In this document: positions 46,187 through 59,072 of the stretch, in pieces | Position numbering within the stretch: position 1 is the first letter of the stretch | How the letters are laid out: every line of letters starts with the position of its first letter | Origin: Tribonema minus | Taxonomy: Eukaryota > Sar > Xanthophyceae > Tribonematales > Tribonemataceae | DNA: 64,000 nucleotides | Assembly: GCA_017506865.1 (NCBI GenBank) | Contig: JAFCMP010000033.1 | Location: forward strand, 62,001-126,000 | Direction: 5' to 3' | Notes under the pieces: model-generated | What the model saw: the letters and a program-made list of their open reading frames with translations, nothing else | The model's database searches: none | What the model was told of the DNA's origin: nothing | Position numbers and translations under genes: made by a program

Positions 46187-49100
46187 CATGCGCATGGCTC
46201 AAAGAAAAGAGAAAACAGCCACCGCAGCCATCATTGATATTGAACTTGAGGTTCAGCCTGCCTGACAGATGTCGATGCATGCACCGTACGTACAAAAATG
46301 TAACGGTGGAAGAAGTGCCGACAAGGTGCATGAGCATAACAACTTCTCGACCACTGCGTGTACACGACTAGTCGTATTTTACAAGCTCATATTACTCATG
46401 GTGTTACACTTCCGATGAGGTGTAGGGTATGCCCTTCATTTTTGCAAGCAACTTGAAGCTGCTGCGTGCATGTGAGTGAGCACAGAATTGCTTGATTACC
46501 TGTGGTATGCTCGTAATGTGACCTGTAGAGTGCTGTTGCGTGCCCCCCCTACACTTGTAAATATCAACTGCGCAAGGCAAGGCTGTTCTAGTTGTTTCAC
46601 ATGCAGTTGTGCCTACATACACAAACAGTGTCAGCTTGTTCAGTTGGAGTTCAAAAGCACTGGCAGAAGTTGTGTGTTGCAACCAGCTCAGGCTGCATCT
46701 GCACACCCAGTTTTGTGGCGGCAGTGGCACTCACGTGAATTTTGTGTCATGTAGAGCTGGGCAATGTGTGGTAATGACACAATTAAATGCAATGACATAG
46801 GCCTTGGGTTGACCAGGATGTTGCATCAGCAGATTTGGAGATGCAGTGCAGTGCATGCACACATAACGGTAGCAGCATCGAGACAGCCAGAGCAGCACCA
46901 CCAGCAGTAGCAGCAGCAGTGCTCACCCTGACAGTGCGCTTGTAAGCTGTGTCATACCCAGTACATGTATTGCACAGGCGCTACGCCCTGCATCTGCGGC
47001 ATTGTTAATTTACATGACTGTGCAGCCTGAGGTGCACTTATCTCTGACTTGAAGGCAAAGTTTGCATGCCTATGCCTGCTGTATCAGCGTAGACTAGGCT
47101 GCTGCGTTGACGCAAGCTTTTCGATTGCATAGGCGACCCGGCCTCCCTTGGGCCTTTATAAATACAAGTCCATACGTACAAGCGCAACTTCCAGGGTGGC
47201 ACAGCATGACACGCAGAGTCAAAATCTCAGCTGCCAAGCAAGCAGCGATTATAGTAATGCCAGTAGCGGCACAACAGTGGGGCAGCAGCTGCAAACGCAA
47301 TGGCTGTGGCATGCTTGGCAGCAGCGACAATTGCAGTGGTAGCATGGCAATACAAGTGACAACAGCAGAAAATATGCAAGCCTGGTCCGAGAGTCACTCA
47401 TCGCAGCAAGAAGTGCAGGGACCCAAAACGCAGAAGTTGTACTGCTGGTCTCTGTGTCATTGTGAGCAACACAAATCACTGTTCTGTTGCCCATGTCCAT
47501 TCAAGACCACTGCGCAGTTACGTACTTCAAATGCGTGTTTCAGATCAGGCCTGCAGGCTCTTGAATCCTGCGATGTTAGCATCCTTGTCATAGCGCCGTT
47601 GTCCTTGCTGCCACGCTTATGATGCAGAGCGATGAGTGATTAAATCTGATGCGGCGCTGCTGTAGCCGACGCTGCGCGGTTGCGATTCTTACTGGCGCAC
47701 ACTGATAGTGGTGCCAACTTAAGCTGCATGTGATAGTATGGCATATGGATGATATGCAGTGCGTGCAGTCTTGCCGCATGGTAGCAATTGAACTGCTTGA
47801 GCGTTTTTGATTTGATTGCTGCTGAGCACTTTTTGCATGTGTGGAGCGTAGTGTGGCAGTGGTGGCACTTTGTGGGCGGACAGCAAACGTGATGGCTTAA
47901 AAAGGGCAGGAACAGAACACTACACCTCCCACAATGATTTTGCCACTTGAATATGTTTACGAACTATGACCAAAGTCCTGCACTGGATTGAACAACAGCT
48001 ACAGCCGCTGTGCAAGCATGTGCCACAGTGTATGGGGGTGCTGTGCGTGGTGCTTGAAGGCGTGTGGCACCGGCCGGCCCAAGCATATAGAATTACCCTG
48101 AGAGCTGAAGCTGCGAACATTATCATGGTATCATACCCAGCCATTTGGACGCGTGCCTTGGTCATGCAACAAACAGGCGCATCCTGCTGTTGTGCCACTG
48201 GGTTGTGTCACCTGCTTCAACTCTCTGTTTCCTCAGGATTGGGACAGTTCTGCTCTTCTTGGTTGACGTTTACAGGAAGTTGAGGGGGCTGCTGTCTTCT
48301 GTCACTTTCAGAGTGAGCGACAGCCTGATAACACGCACACACACTTGCTTGAGTGATGCTGTGGGTGTCAGTGTGTCTGCTCTGTCTGTGACCGCTCTGT
48401 TTAGTCACTCATGAGCACGCACACGAAAATGCAATTGTGACAGCAGCAGCCACACAAGCAGTTCTGAGCATTTTCTTGTGCATGAGTGCCTTATTTATGC
48501 GGTTCTATTGTATGAGTGCAAACAGATGTTTGAACATCATCAGCCAACCAGTGGGCATGCAGCGCACATATCATGATATGATATGATGTCCCTTGCGTTC
48601 CATTTGCGTGCAGCCTACAATTCCAAACACAACACTCTACCACTAGTGCTGTCAATGTAAACAGTCCCAGGGCCTGTGATATAGATTGTGTTGTATGCGA
48701 CATTGTGGGCTTTAAGCTTAGACCATGGCTGCTGCCAATACTGCTCCAGCAACTCACACCACTACTTTTGATACGCTAGAGGATCCGCTTTGCATATGCA
48801 GCACCGTGACAGAGGGGTGCGGCAATGCTGCGCTCAGTGCCGATTACCAATCTCACTGAGGCTCAGACCACACAGCGCCGTCCTGTTGGTCACCTACTAG
48901 TAGCTGCAGGGCGCTGTGAACTTGTACACGGTGTGAAAGCACTATTGGCAGCATGGTTCGTATGTGCAGCGCACTTGTCGCTGGGACGGGCACCGCTGTC
49001 ACACAATGTTTGCGCCGCCCAGCCGGCAGCAGCTGTTGCAGTGATGTGCATTGTGCAATGCTGCTCTGCAGGCAACGCCGTTGCCGCTTCTGTGCAGTGC

Positions 49101-50856
49101 CATACCGTTGACGGCGCCGGCGCCACAAAGCGCAATCCACGGCCGCCTTTATGGCAATCTAGGCGTTGGGGGCGCTGCCAAGAGTGCGCACATCACGTCC
49201 GTAGAGGTGCAGCAGCTCTATGTTGAACTGGCCGCACCCCACAAAATATTTGAATTCTTCAATGAGGTACCCAGTCGTAGTAGTACATGGTGGTGCTGCC
49301 GGGGATGCTGACCTGCCCCCTGCATGAGACGCACTCGAGGTCGCATGTCCAGCTTCATCCTGCCAAGTTATATATAGAAGTATACATATACGCTTTGCGC
49401 TGGGGCATTTGTTCCTGAGCTGTTGAAGCTCAGAATTGTCAGCAATGATACGGATCGTGCACTCTTCCATAACATGTATGGTAGTGGCAGCCCCTGCTAT
49501 TCAAGAGATGGGGAGGGCGAGCTCTGGCATACCACTGTTGGTGTCTTTGAGTTCAAGTTGTTCGGAATCAGGATTAGCGTTGGGTGCACGTCGGAACATG
49601 TGAGCTGGCCACTTGCAGTTTCCACTCATACCGCTGTGCACACTTGCATGGCACCTACCTCCTATGACGTGTATGTTGGCAGCTACATTGTTGTGCCTTG
49701 AGCCGGGGTTGTCTTCCTGTCAGATCACCGCAAGCTTGCAGGGGCGCAAGCGGCACCCACCTGACTCGGCTGCCGGTGCCGGTCAGCTGTAGGTCGTTGC
49801 TGACACAATGGCGTCAATTATGAGTGTGTGAGGATCGGATCGTCTACGTGCTCAATTGATGTGGTATATATGGCGGAATCTGGCGGCCCGCCTGCAGCTG
49901 TGCCCCCCTGTCTGACGACAGCCTTTTTGCAGCGTATGCGCATGTTTCACCATCGATGGAGGCCAGCTTCAGCTCCCAGGGTGAGCTGCCAGCACCGCCG
50001 TGTCGGGCGCTTCTGCCATGTCACTGTGCCTTTGATCAAGCACGAGCGCTGCAGGCCGCTGCTTGATAACGGCGTGGCTCTGCTCAGGGTTGAACCAGAA
50101 CCTTAAGGCACACGCCCGCCAGTCTGCAGCCCGACCAGGTCCCCGCCAGCTGCGAAGGTCCCTCCCGGAGGTTTGTGGCCAACTTCGAAGCTCGAGGAGC
50201 GTCACGTGACCCCAACTTCATCATCTGCAGCAATGCTCATCATCTCGGAGGACGAAACCTTTTTTAAAGCCGGGAGGTGGCTGCGATCAAAGCATTGGCG
50301 CGCAAAGATTGTCGACAAGATTGCTGTTCGACTAGTCTCGAGGCGATTTGTGTTCGGAGCAGGTGCGAGCAGATACCTGTGCTTTTTTACCTCCATGCAA
50401 TGTGTTTGATGATTGTACTTGGCGGAGCTGCTTGTATTGCTCTGACACCTTTCTCGCTTTGAAGACATTGTTTGCACCATAAGGTGGTCAGCCATATTGG
50501 TGTGCTCTCAGTGCACCGACGAACCAGTTCGTCCTTCAGTTTGTACCTGTCGTCGGTATATGCTGTGCTTATGCCCCTGGTTTGCATTCGCATTCTTGTA
50601 ATCGTCTGTCTATTGCAATCTGGATGCACTAGCAGCAACGGTGTCTCTTAAATGGCATTCGTATCGCTTCACTGAAATCCTCAACTCGAGCGCGTGTGTG
50701 CAGCCAAAGCTTCCCTTGGCAACATTGTCAACAGGGCTGTTCTCTTCTCGTTTGCTCACTGTCAATCAGTTATGAGCCAGGTCTTCTAACTCAAGCGCTT
50801 CATTCGCCTACCGTTCTCAGACACACGCTGCAGGGATCCAGTGATCTTCGGGCAGG
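46187..50856. other. 4.7-kb stretch without a supported gene
   Basis: No confident gene. On the minus strand, a coding-like peptide CDLECVSCRGQVSIPGSTT then MYYYDW (about 49340-49265) and, one frame over, EFKYFVGCGQFNIELLHLYG (about 49258-49199) may be a broken relic of one coding sequence. Another minus-strand segment reading GGDLVGLQTGGRVP (about 50150-50110) could belong to the same relic. Family unknown. Confidence 0.35.
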
Positions 50857-52407
50857 ATGGCGGAACAAGCCGCCCCCAGCAAATGGGCGCTGCGGAAGGA
50901 GGCGAGGTCGGCCATGTACAGTATGAGTACTGACGCTGTAGCGCCTGTGAGGAAGACCGCCAGGAGGAGGCTGAATGACCCGGACCCGAACGCGCTGTGC
51001 CAGAAGTGCCTTAACAAGGGGCACTGGACGTACCAGTGCAACAGCAACGCGGTGAGTGGGAACGCAACTTGAAAAGTGATCTCGAGATGGTTGAGGGTTG
51101 GAGTGTCACAGCTATGTCAAGTGTCGATGTTGCTGCGCTGGCCACTGACGTCCTCCGGAGTATGGCATGGTGAAACGTAGCAGCAGCCGCATCGTGCGGA
51201 TGTCAAACCCGAAATCCGAGCGTGGTTTTGGATGCCCTTCGTGCAGCATGCGGCGTTATCAGTATCGTTTTCCAAGGAGAGTGGTTATGTCACAATACTA
51301 GTCAGGGCCAGGCACACATTGCATTGGAGCACACAATGCAGTGTTACGGTACCCGAAGATGTGCTCTGTATGGGTGAGCACACAGGCGCTTGTGCCTGCA
51401 GATGGTTGCAGCGCAGCAGCTCTGCGATATCCAGATTGCTGCACAAGCCAGCACAGTGAATCAGGAGGGAGCTTCCTCTGCATGTGTGCAAGCTGCAACG
51501 TTGGTGTCAGGTAGCGGGCACTATGCTGCAATTTCCTGCACAGCGAGAACTGGAACATACGGTGCAACAGCGGCATATTGCGCTGCAGACCATCATCACA
51601 TTTGACTGTGAGCTGGCCTAAGTGCCTGTGCCTGCATGAGTCTGAGTTCAGCAACCGCCTCCTGCAACTTTACGTCAGCTCGCAAACTGCAAAAGGCGCG
51701 CTTCGGCATCGCCGCTATGCGTGCCTCATCACTTGTGCAATAACTCACATTGTGTGTCTGGGGCCCTCTGCAGCCAGTCTGGTGGCCTCTGCAGCCAGTG
51801 TTCTCTCGCGTAGCTGACATTGTCACTCTGTTAGCCGGCGTACAATGTTGTAATCGGCTTTGTCTGATCGCCTCTGCAGCCAGTGTGCACACGCGGAACT
51901 GACACTGCGTCTGTTGGCCTCTGCATCTGGTGTGCACATGTGTAACTGACACTGTATCCGTTAGCCTCAGCAGGTAGTGTACACTGCAGTAACGGATCGC
52001 CTCTGGTGTACACGTGTAACTCACACTGTGTCCATGGGCCTCTGCAGCCGGTGCACTCACGTGTAACTGACACACTGTGTCCGTCGGCCTCTGCAGCCGG
52101 TGTGCACATGCATAACTGACACACTGTGTCCGTTGGCCTCCGCAGCTGGTGTACACTGCAGTAACTGACATTGTCTGATCGCCTCTGGTGTACATATGCG
52201 TACCTCACACATCGTGTCCGTTGGCCTCCGCAGCCGGTGTACAAGGTGCGTCCCAGCAGCACGGCGCTCATGCTGGAGGGCAAGCGCACATTTGACCTCG
52301 CGCTGCCGCCCGACGAGGCGGAGCGCCGCGCTCACAAGGAGCAGCAGCAGCGAGCAGCAAACGGCAAGGACAAGAAGAAGCGCAAGCGGCCGAGCAGCAG
52401 CAGCAGC

Positions 52408-52442
<35 letters not shown>

Positions 52443-52659
52443 CTCGTCGTCCGGGAGCGAGTCAGGGTCGGAGTCGGACTCGTCGAGCAGCAGCAGCAGC
52501 TCTAGCAGCAGCAGCAGCAGCAGCAGCAGCTCTAGCAGCAGCGGAAGCAGCAGCAGCTCTAGCAGCAGCAGCAGCAGCTCTAGTGGCAGCAGCAGCAGCA
52601 GCTCCAGCAGCAGTAGTTCCAGCAGCTCCGGGAGCAGCTCAAGCAGCAGCAGAAAATGA
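50857..52659 (+). CDS. ZCCHC10: ZCCHC10-like CCHC zinc-knuckle protein with poly-Ser tail
   Basis: Exon 1 50857-51051, exon 2 52234-52659 (stop), phase 0, 206 aa. Residues 48-61 form a zinc knuckle, C-x2-C-x4-H-x4-C, in the form CQKCLNKGHWTYQC that is typical of ZCCHC10. The second exon opens PVYKVRPSSTALML, like the conserved segment after the knuckle in that family. A basic DKKKRKRPS signal, likely nuclear, and about 85 residues almost entirely Ser (with a few Gly, Glu and Asp) complete the protein. ZCCHC10-type proteins are nuclear and probably bind RNA; the Ser tail could be phosphorylated or act as a flexible scaffold. The Ser tail is coded by agc/tct runs prone to slippage. The 1.2-kb intron holds an acceptor array. 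Confidence 0.82.
51750..52240 (+). repeat. Array of ~10 copies of the ZCCHC10-like exon 2 acceptor
   Basis: The real 3' splice site reads gttggcctccgcag|CCGGTGTACAAG (exon from 52234). Upstream, about every 45-65 bp, are copies such as gcctctgcagccagtgtgca (near 51870), gcctctgcagccggtgcact (near 52037), gcctctgcagccggtgtgca (near 52089) and gcctccgcagctggtgtaca (near 52136). Two copies lack the tgcagccg core (gcctctggtgtaca) and one has AG changed to AT. Each copy has 8-10 exon bases attached. Confidence 0.92.
52395..52655 (+). repeat. AGC/TCT microsatellite encoding poly-Ser
   Basis: Runs of agc interrupted by tct, tcc and agt. The frame is kept as Ser although several codons are used, which suggests selection on the Ser tract as well as repeat slippage. 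Confidence 0.85.
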
Positions 52660-53762
52660 GCGCGTGTGCCACTGGCCGGTTCCTATAAATACATGGCGTA
52701 ATACTTCGCCGCAGCAAACATGCGTGCTGTTGAGTTTGCTGCTCCCGTCAGCTTGCTGTGGTTTTGCAATAATTTTCAAAGCCTGTCACACATTTTGAAA
52801 ATTCGCACTGGCTTATCATGTGCCATCAATGTTGCACACGCTTGCAAGTGGAGCACTTGTATGCAGAAGAACTCTCCGTCAACAAACTGCGTCAACAAAC
52901 TACTGGCGCTTTCATTTTACTACATTTGCAGCTTGTCGATGCTGTTGTGTTGTGAATAATCAGCTCGAATATTCAGCTCGTGCTTTTCAAAGGTCAGGTC
53001 TCTGCGTAGTCCTTTCCCCCTGTGTTGCATGAATTCATCACTTACCCTGTGAAGCCTAGTCCCCCCCCTTATTGCTACAGTTGCTGCACGCACCACAGTG
53101 TAAGAAGCCAACTCGTTGCATGGCCCTTTCAGCCTGAACGGCAATACATAGCAGCACGTATTTGCTGGGAATGACTGAATTCAGTTGACCACTGCAGCCT
53201 TCTGCTGAGCTCATGGCTGGCATGCCACACAGGACGGCTTTCAAACTGTTGAAGTGGCGCAACTGGATATCCTTCAAACCATATCTGCACCGCTTCATGA
53301 TTTTGTGGTTTGGTGGCAAACACCACTAGCATCGGCATTGCATGTGTCTTACATTTTGCCTTGGGCACAACAAGTTGCCAACACGAGAAGAGAACCCACA
53401 GGCGTATCACACATGCTGAAGCAATCACGGCCGTAGAACATCATCAGTGCAAAGTGATCATGTCCAAGGCATTTTCATTTGGTCATGGTGGGTTGCTAGT
53501 TTTATTATGCATAGGCGGCAACTCAGCAGAACGCTGCTATGAGCACTCAGAGACATGGGACATGCATCTGTCAGAGCTGAACCAAAACTGATCACAACTG
53601 ATAGCCAGCTTGCTACTGTGCGGCCTCAAGCAAAATCCAACGGGTAATCCGCAGCCATGTACTTGCGGCATAATTTGAAACCCACAGGGCGATCAACAAA
53701 AGCTGTGCAATATATACTAAGTTGATGAATGATTTTTTATCGTGCAACATCAACAAGTGGTG
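52660..53762. other. Intergenic, convergent gene ends
   Basis: Between the stops of the ZCCHC10-like gene (plus) and the unknown minus-strand gene. No feature is supported. Confidence 0.5.
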
Positions 53763-53960
53763 TCATTTTTTGCTGCCAGTGCCGTTGGTGACGGCCAGCT
53801 GCTGTGCCAGTCGGCGCACATCCTCTTCCTTGATGGACTTCTTCACGCAAGGGCCAACTGCATATTCCTTGAAGGGGGTTGGCTTGGGGTAGCCCAGTTG
53901 GTAGTTGGTGTTGAGCGTTGCGCCTGGCAGCTCCTTGATCTGCTCTTCGAGGGCCTTAAT
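53763..53960 (-). CDS. Terminal exon of an unrecognised gene
   Basis: A minus-strand acceptor with a clean pyrimidine tract (ttcccttttctcaacag) opens a phase-0 exon of 65 codons ending in TGA. It reads IKALEEQIKELPGATL, then YQLGYPKPTPFKEYAVGPC and KKSIKEEDVRRLAQQLA. The start is coiled-coil-like, and the short basic tail ends GTGSKK. Composition and splice context look like a real gene. I could not identify the family or the upstream exons, which should lie beyond 53961 on the minus strand. Confidence 0.6.
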   Translation of the reverse strand: MKALEEQIKELPGATLNTNYQLGYPKPTPFKEYAVGPCVKKSIKEEDVRRLAQQLAVTNGTGSKK

Positions 53961-56900
53961 CTGTTGAGAAAAGGGAAGCAGTGGCAAAACGACTTTCAAT
54001 GGCAAAGCGACATTCATGCTTCAGAGAGTCTGGTTGCTGGATGACGCTCAGAGCCTGCTTTTACGTCGTCTGCAGTCACAATTAGAGCACATAAAGAGTT
54101 TGCAGGTTGCTTGCATGAGCTGTGCTGCAATGCAGCAGAGCTGAGGCGAACTCAGATTCCATTGCAGCACGTTTGTGCACACAGAGTCTCAGATGCCGGC
54201 ACCCCACCTACATGAAGCTGCCTTCACGAGCTTGGATGTTTATAATATTCGAAGGACAGCAGCAGCACCGGTGATAACCTGCCATTCTCTGGCATTCTCC
54301 TGACCCTCTGGCTTGCCCAGTCATGATCAAATAGTGTACGCCTATACTTGCAGCGGTGGGGGTGTATCATCAGCCAAACCATATGCGAGTTTGATATGAG
54401 CATGCACGCTGAGGCTGTATTCAGCAGCATCAGTGACCGTTGTGGACACCGCTATGTGCTTTGTACTTCGAAGTAGTATTTGCATGAACAAAGTAGACAA
54501 CTGACAACCTGACCGCACATCTGCATGCCACAATTTACTTCAATGTGGGCATGTATTGAAGAGTGTTGCGGTTTCCGTGCACGCAGGCAGCCTGTCCACA
54601 ATCAACACTCGGCCAAGTGCCTTCCTTCATGGTCTCAATTTGTTGAAACAGGCTACACGCCTTGCCTCAGATCCACCGCATGCACGCTGCAACGAGCAGA
54701 TTCGTGCATGCTGACGAGCTCCGCCCCTATGCCAGGGTGGCTGGTGTTGATCTGCAATGTTCTGAGTACATGTTTCTCCCAGTTTAAATGTGGCTTGTGA
54801 CAAGGTCAGATGGCCCATGGTCCAGAGCACATAGTCGGAGATGCCAATGATCAAACAGATGACTAGTCAGGACCTTCTTGTAAAAACTAAGGCCGCTACC
54901 ACCTCGCAGGCACCTGTGACATAATGCATAGTTCGCCATGAGGTACTGTAGTACAATTAAACTGGTTTTGAAAGCAGATGATTGCACATGACAAGTAGTT
55001 GCCCTGTCTCTATAAAACCACGTTAGCGCAGCTCGTTCTAGAGTATTTCATGACAGCTACAATACAATGAGCGTGCCGCGTTTGCAACCAGCAAAAGCCA
55101 GGCAGCTCTTTGTAGTTCTGATGCTGCACCCTCACTTGGTTTGCGTGCACTCTTGCTGCATCGGTTGCTGCTGTCAACTATTGCTGCCTTGACATGTTGC
55201 CATGGCACCAGATGGCAAGTAGTTGTCCCCTCACTTCAAGACCACAGAAGCAATATTGGCTTGGAGCAGTTGAAGACAGCCACACCACGGTCGCAAACCA
55301 GAGCAAGTCAAGCTCTTCGCGAGTATTGGTTCTATGCAACGCGTTTAAGGCTCTTGGTACCTTCAAAGCTCACGATGCAACTTTTTAAGATGGGTGTACG
55401 AGTAAGACGCACAAATTCGTATTATGTCGTTTCATGCCATCACGCTGCTTCAGGCATACGCGCCTCACCTGCTGAGGCACTGTGGTGATTCGAGAGAAGC
55501 ACGCTCCCCAATTCTGGGCCCATTGCTTGGCACTTTCCAGCTCGCTTTCGCATCTCATGGACCAGTTCAGCTGCTCACTGACAAAGTTGCGCTCTCCATC
55601 AGCTGACATCGCTGCGCAACGTGTCGAAGCACACAGAACACACACACACAACACGAGGCGGTTTCGCTCAACTTCAACTTCAACTTGAGACGACTGCATC
55701 ACGTGTGTTGCGTGAGCCACAGGCACACTGCCTACGTGCAGCTGACAGCATGAGCACGCTGCGAGATCCATGTACTATGGTACTGCCACTGCCAGCATTC
55801 CCTCTCCGCCCCCCGAGGGTGTAGTGCTAGCATAGCGATGGTAATGATACACGTATGATACGGTTGCCCATGCATCGATTGTTGATCGAAGGTGAGACTA
55901 CAGCCGTCGTGATATCGGATCCCCTTGTGTGCATCAGTTGCGTTGATCAAATGAGCAAGGCGAGCTGCTGCTGTGCTGTTGAACTATACATAAGAACCAA
56001 TGCATGCGCATCATGGTCTACATGGAAATGCATATGATAAGAAGTCGTGCATCTGCAGCTGATGAGGCATTCAAGCAAAAGCAATGCAAACGGGCAGACA
56101 GACTCCATATTTCGATTCGCAAACGCCAGCTTTGCTGATGCACTGACAAAATCATCTTGATGACCATTTTGGCAGTGGCAGCATGTCCTGATTGCCGCTA
56201 CAATGCTCCTGTGATGTACCTGTCTGCAGAAAGCGGAAAATGTTCGCAGCAGTGACGTGTTCAAGTTTAATTCAACGCAGATTGCCCAAGCAAAGTATGA
56301 AAGGACAATGGGGGAGCAATACGAATCTGCTGCAAGTTTTCGCCATGATGACCATCAAATGGCACATTCTTGATGAGCAAAAAAAGTAGCAATACCGCAG
56401 CAGACGTGTGAGAAAGTGCACTTCTAGTCAGCAGTTGGATGCTTTTGATGCCCAGATGCAATGTGACAGGCTGCTGTACACTTATGTGCTGCACATTAAC
56501 ATCATGATGCTCAGGACACAGCCATGCATGCACCTGAGATATTCAAAGACCAAGTATGTTTGTTTTCAACATCGCTGTGGCATCTGTGGCTAAAAGCTTA
56601 ACGCTGTGCCTGGCATGCTGTGTCATAGTGCTCGTTGAACACTTCAGCATTGATGTCCACATGCAATGCAACAGGCAGCTGTGTGCTCAAATATATAAAG
56701 GCGTAGTCATCTACAATCACCGGCAAGTATATTAGAACTCCATGATGGCACATGACGAAGAACCTCTGAGCCATTGCAATGTCACTTCATGCATGCTTCT
56801 CGACACATCTTGCCAGTACCAGTCGTAGCCTGTGGGTGTATAATGCTGACGCTACACGCCAAAGAGGAAGGCGCTCGGTCTGTTCGGCACTTGCATATTG

Positions 56901-58028
56901 CAGAAAGAATACTTCAAGAAGAAGACTTGATGCGGCCCTGGCTTCCCCAGAATGTATTTGTCATTGCTACAAACTGTCGTTGGTCCGAAATGCACATGTG
57001 AGTGCCGAGTTTGAGCAAAGCTGTGACATAAGCCTGTGCATGTACACCTAATCGTGCTTCAGGAAGTATCTACTAGCGATAGTAAGTCTGTTGTACTTCG
57101 ACCTATCAACATGTGCACGCAGAGTGCATGATCCATTGCAAGTGTCTCATACACAAGCTGGACAGGACATGACGGTCAGGAAGGCGATGCGGGCCTGCTG
57201 GCAAGTTGTTGACCTGCATAGCTGATTACACAGGCTCACATCTTGTCAGGGCTGTGACAGTTGAGCTGCAGAGTACATGCACTTCGCCTGCTTGTTGATC
57301 ATCTTGGCAACCCATATCAGCTGTTAGCTCCTTGTTGGGTGTGGCTGCAGTAAGGCCTGCGCAAGGCGACTCCCCCCCCCCCTCCCCCCACCCACCCCGG
57401 TCCTCTCCTTCTTCTGCATCCACCATGATATTTGCTGTGGAGTGGGCGGCCTGGTGCTGTGGGGCACAGAAGAATACAGTATGACATAGGGCTACAAAGG
57501 TCAATGGCTGAAGAGGAATGATTGTCGGCAGCTGTGCCGTTACGCGGCAACCTGTGTTGTGCAGTGCAGTCAGTGGATTTCCGCCCTAATCCACACCAGC
57601 AGCGTATAGGTGTCATGGCTGCGTGTGCACAACTGCTATGTAAAGGGTCATGGAGTGTTGCCACACACACAAAAAAACTATCGCCATGCAGTCACTGCAG
57701 CATTCTTACCAGCTCCGGAAGCATTCACACTACACTGTGTGATTTACAGCAAGCGAATGTGGCAGCCACATGATGCCCCTTGTGTATGGGCAAAAAGGCG
57801 GAAATAACAATGCAACAGGAGCCAGCAAAGTGTTGTTGCTTGCCAGCTCTGACCAACCACACAGCCACGGCAACAATATGCTTGGAGGGTACAAGGGGCC
57901 CCAGATGCATCAAGGGGGGCATTGAGATTCAGCGCGAGAGGGACTGTTCAGTGAATGACATGATTGATGGCACAGGAATGATCCGCAGCGTATGTAGGGT
58001 ATATCAGTGCAACTCACCTGAATTCGTC
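53961..58028. other. 4-kb stretch, upstream exons of the 53763 gene not found
   Basis: The upstream part of the minus-strand gene should be here, but no exon could be supported. A poly-C/poly-G-rich tract lies at 57372-57395. Just below the ankyrin-like stop, at 58019-58011 on the minus strand, AATTCAG|GTGAGTTG has the form of a donor, which may mark a 3'-UTR intron. Confidence 0.4.
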
Positions 58029-59072
58029 TCATGCATCATGTGCCTGGCACCCATTGGCTAGCGCCCAGCGCAGCACCTCGGCATGCCCGAAATGCGCTGC
58101 AGATCTGCAAGTCCCCTCGTCCCAGGGGCACCCATTTGCGCGAGCCCACTGAAGTATCTCCAGATGGCCCTTTGCTGCAGCTCCAGAGCGTGTTTCCTCG
58201 TCCCACGGGCATCCGTTGGCGCGAGCCCAGCGCAGCACCTCAAGGTGCCCATACTCCGCTGCCCACATGCACGTCTCCGAGCTCCAGGGGCATCCATTCG
58301 CACGAGCCCACTGAAGGATGTGCAAATGGCCGATAGATGCGGCTGCATGGCATGTCTCCGAGCTCCATGGGCATCCATTCGCACGCGCCCACTGCAGCAC
58401 CTCTAGGTGCCCTGTGCCAGCGGCATTGGTGCAGACTGTCTCGTCCCAGTAGCACCCGTTGGCACGAGCCCACTGCAGCACCTCCAGGTGCCCTGTCGCT
58501 GCAGCGTATGAGCATGTAAACACATCCCAAGGGCACCCGTTGGAACGAGTCCACTGCAGCATGTCCAAGCGTCCTGCCATTGCAGCGGATGAGCACGTGA
58601 ACTCGTCCCAACGGCACCCGTTGGCACGAGCCCACTGCAGCACCTCTAAGCGCCCGCCCCTTGCGGCCTCTGCGCATGTGCGTGCAGACCAGGGACACCC
58701 GTTCGCGCGAGCCCACTGCAGCACTTTTAGGCGCCCGCTTCGAACAGCGAGATAACTATGTGCCAAAAGCAGTGGAAGGTCGAATCGCGAGCGAAGCCTG
58801 CGCAGGCCGTCGAGGTCGCCGCAGCGGAAGCACGACTTTTGCGCCAACTCCGGATCGAGACCGTTGCGCACCGCCCACTCGATGAGCGTGGTGCTGGCGA
58901 CAGCATCTGAAGCCTGAGTGTGTTGCTGCTCCTTGGCTTTGGTGGACTCGACTGCGTGCTTGAAAACGCAGCACGTGCTTCTGATCATGACCGAAGGGCG
59001 CAGAAAAGCAAGTATGTGCTGGGCCAGTGGCGGATAAAGTAGCGGATGCGCAGCTGCCGTCACCGATTTCAT
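58029..59072 (-). CDS. Ankyrin-like protein of 27-residue repeats, 347 aa, single exon
   Basis: An intact intronless frame with start ATG at 59072 and TGA at 58029. Residues 1-45 (YPPLAQHILAFLRPSVMIRSTCCVFKHAV) are F-box-like. From about residue 105, nine near-identical 27-aa units follow on the pattern GHLEVLQWARANGCPWDEETCxxAA, the divergent ankyrin-like repeat expanded in algae, oomycetes and large DNA viruses. Such proteins are thought to bind proteins, and with an F-box could select ubiquitylation targets; the partner is unknown. Units differ mainly at the two or three residues after CPW and in the Ala-rich helix, so DNA-level homogenisation is likely. Confidence 0.88.
   Translation of the reverse strand: MKSVTAAAHPLLYPPLAQHILAFLRPSVMIRSTCCVFKHAVESTKAKEQQHTQASDAVASTTLIEWAVRNGLDPELAQKSCFRCGDLDGLRRLRSRFDLPLLLAHSYLAVRSGRLKVLQWARANGCPWSARTCAEAARGGRLEVLQWARANGCRWDEFTCSSAAMAGRLDMLQWTRSNGCPWDVFTCSYAAATGHLEVLQWARANGCYWDETVCTNAAGTGHLEVLQWARANGCPWSSETCHAAASIGHLHILQWARANGCPWSSETCMWAAEYGHLEVLRWARANGCPWDEETRSGAAAKGHLEILQWARANGCPWDEGTCRSAAHFGHAEVLRWALANGCQAHDA

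Noticed and set aside
48825-49226. 133-aa plus-strand frame
   Set aside because: No domain, no splice support, Cys/Ala-rich composition; likely chance.
51596-52335. Minus-strand frames of 92-199 aa with repeated CGGQR/AEA units
   Set aside because: Antisense reading of the acceptor array in the ZCCHC10-like intron.
52196-52798. Ala-rich frame overlapping the Ser tail
   Set aside because: Second frame of the AGC repeat (GCA = Ala); the Ser frame joins the zinc-knuckle exon in phase.
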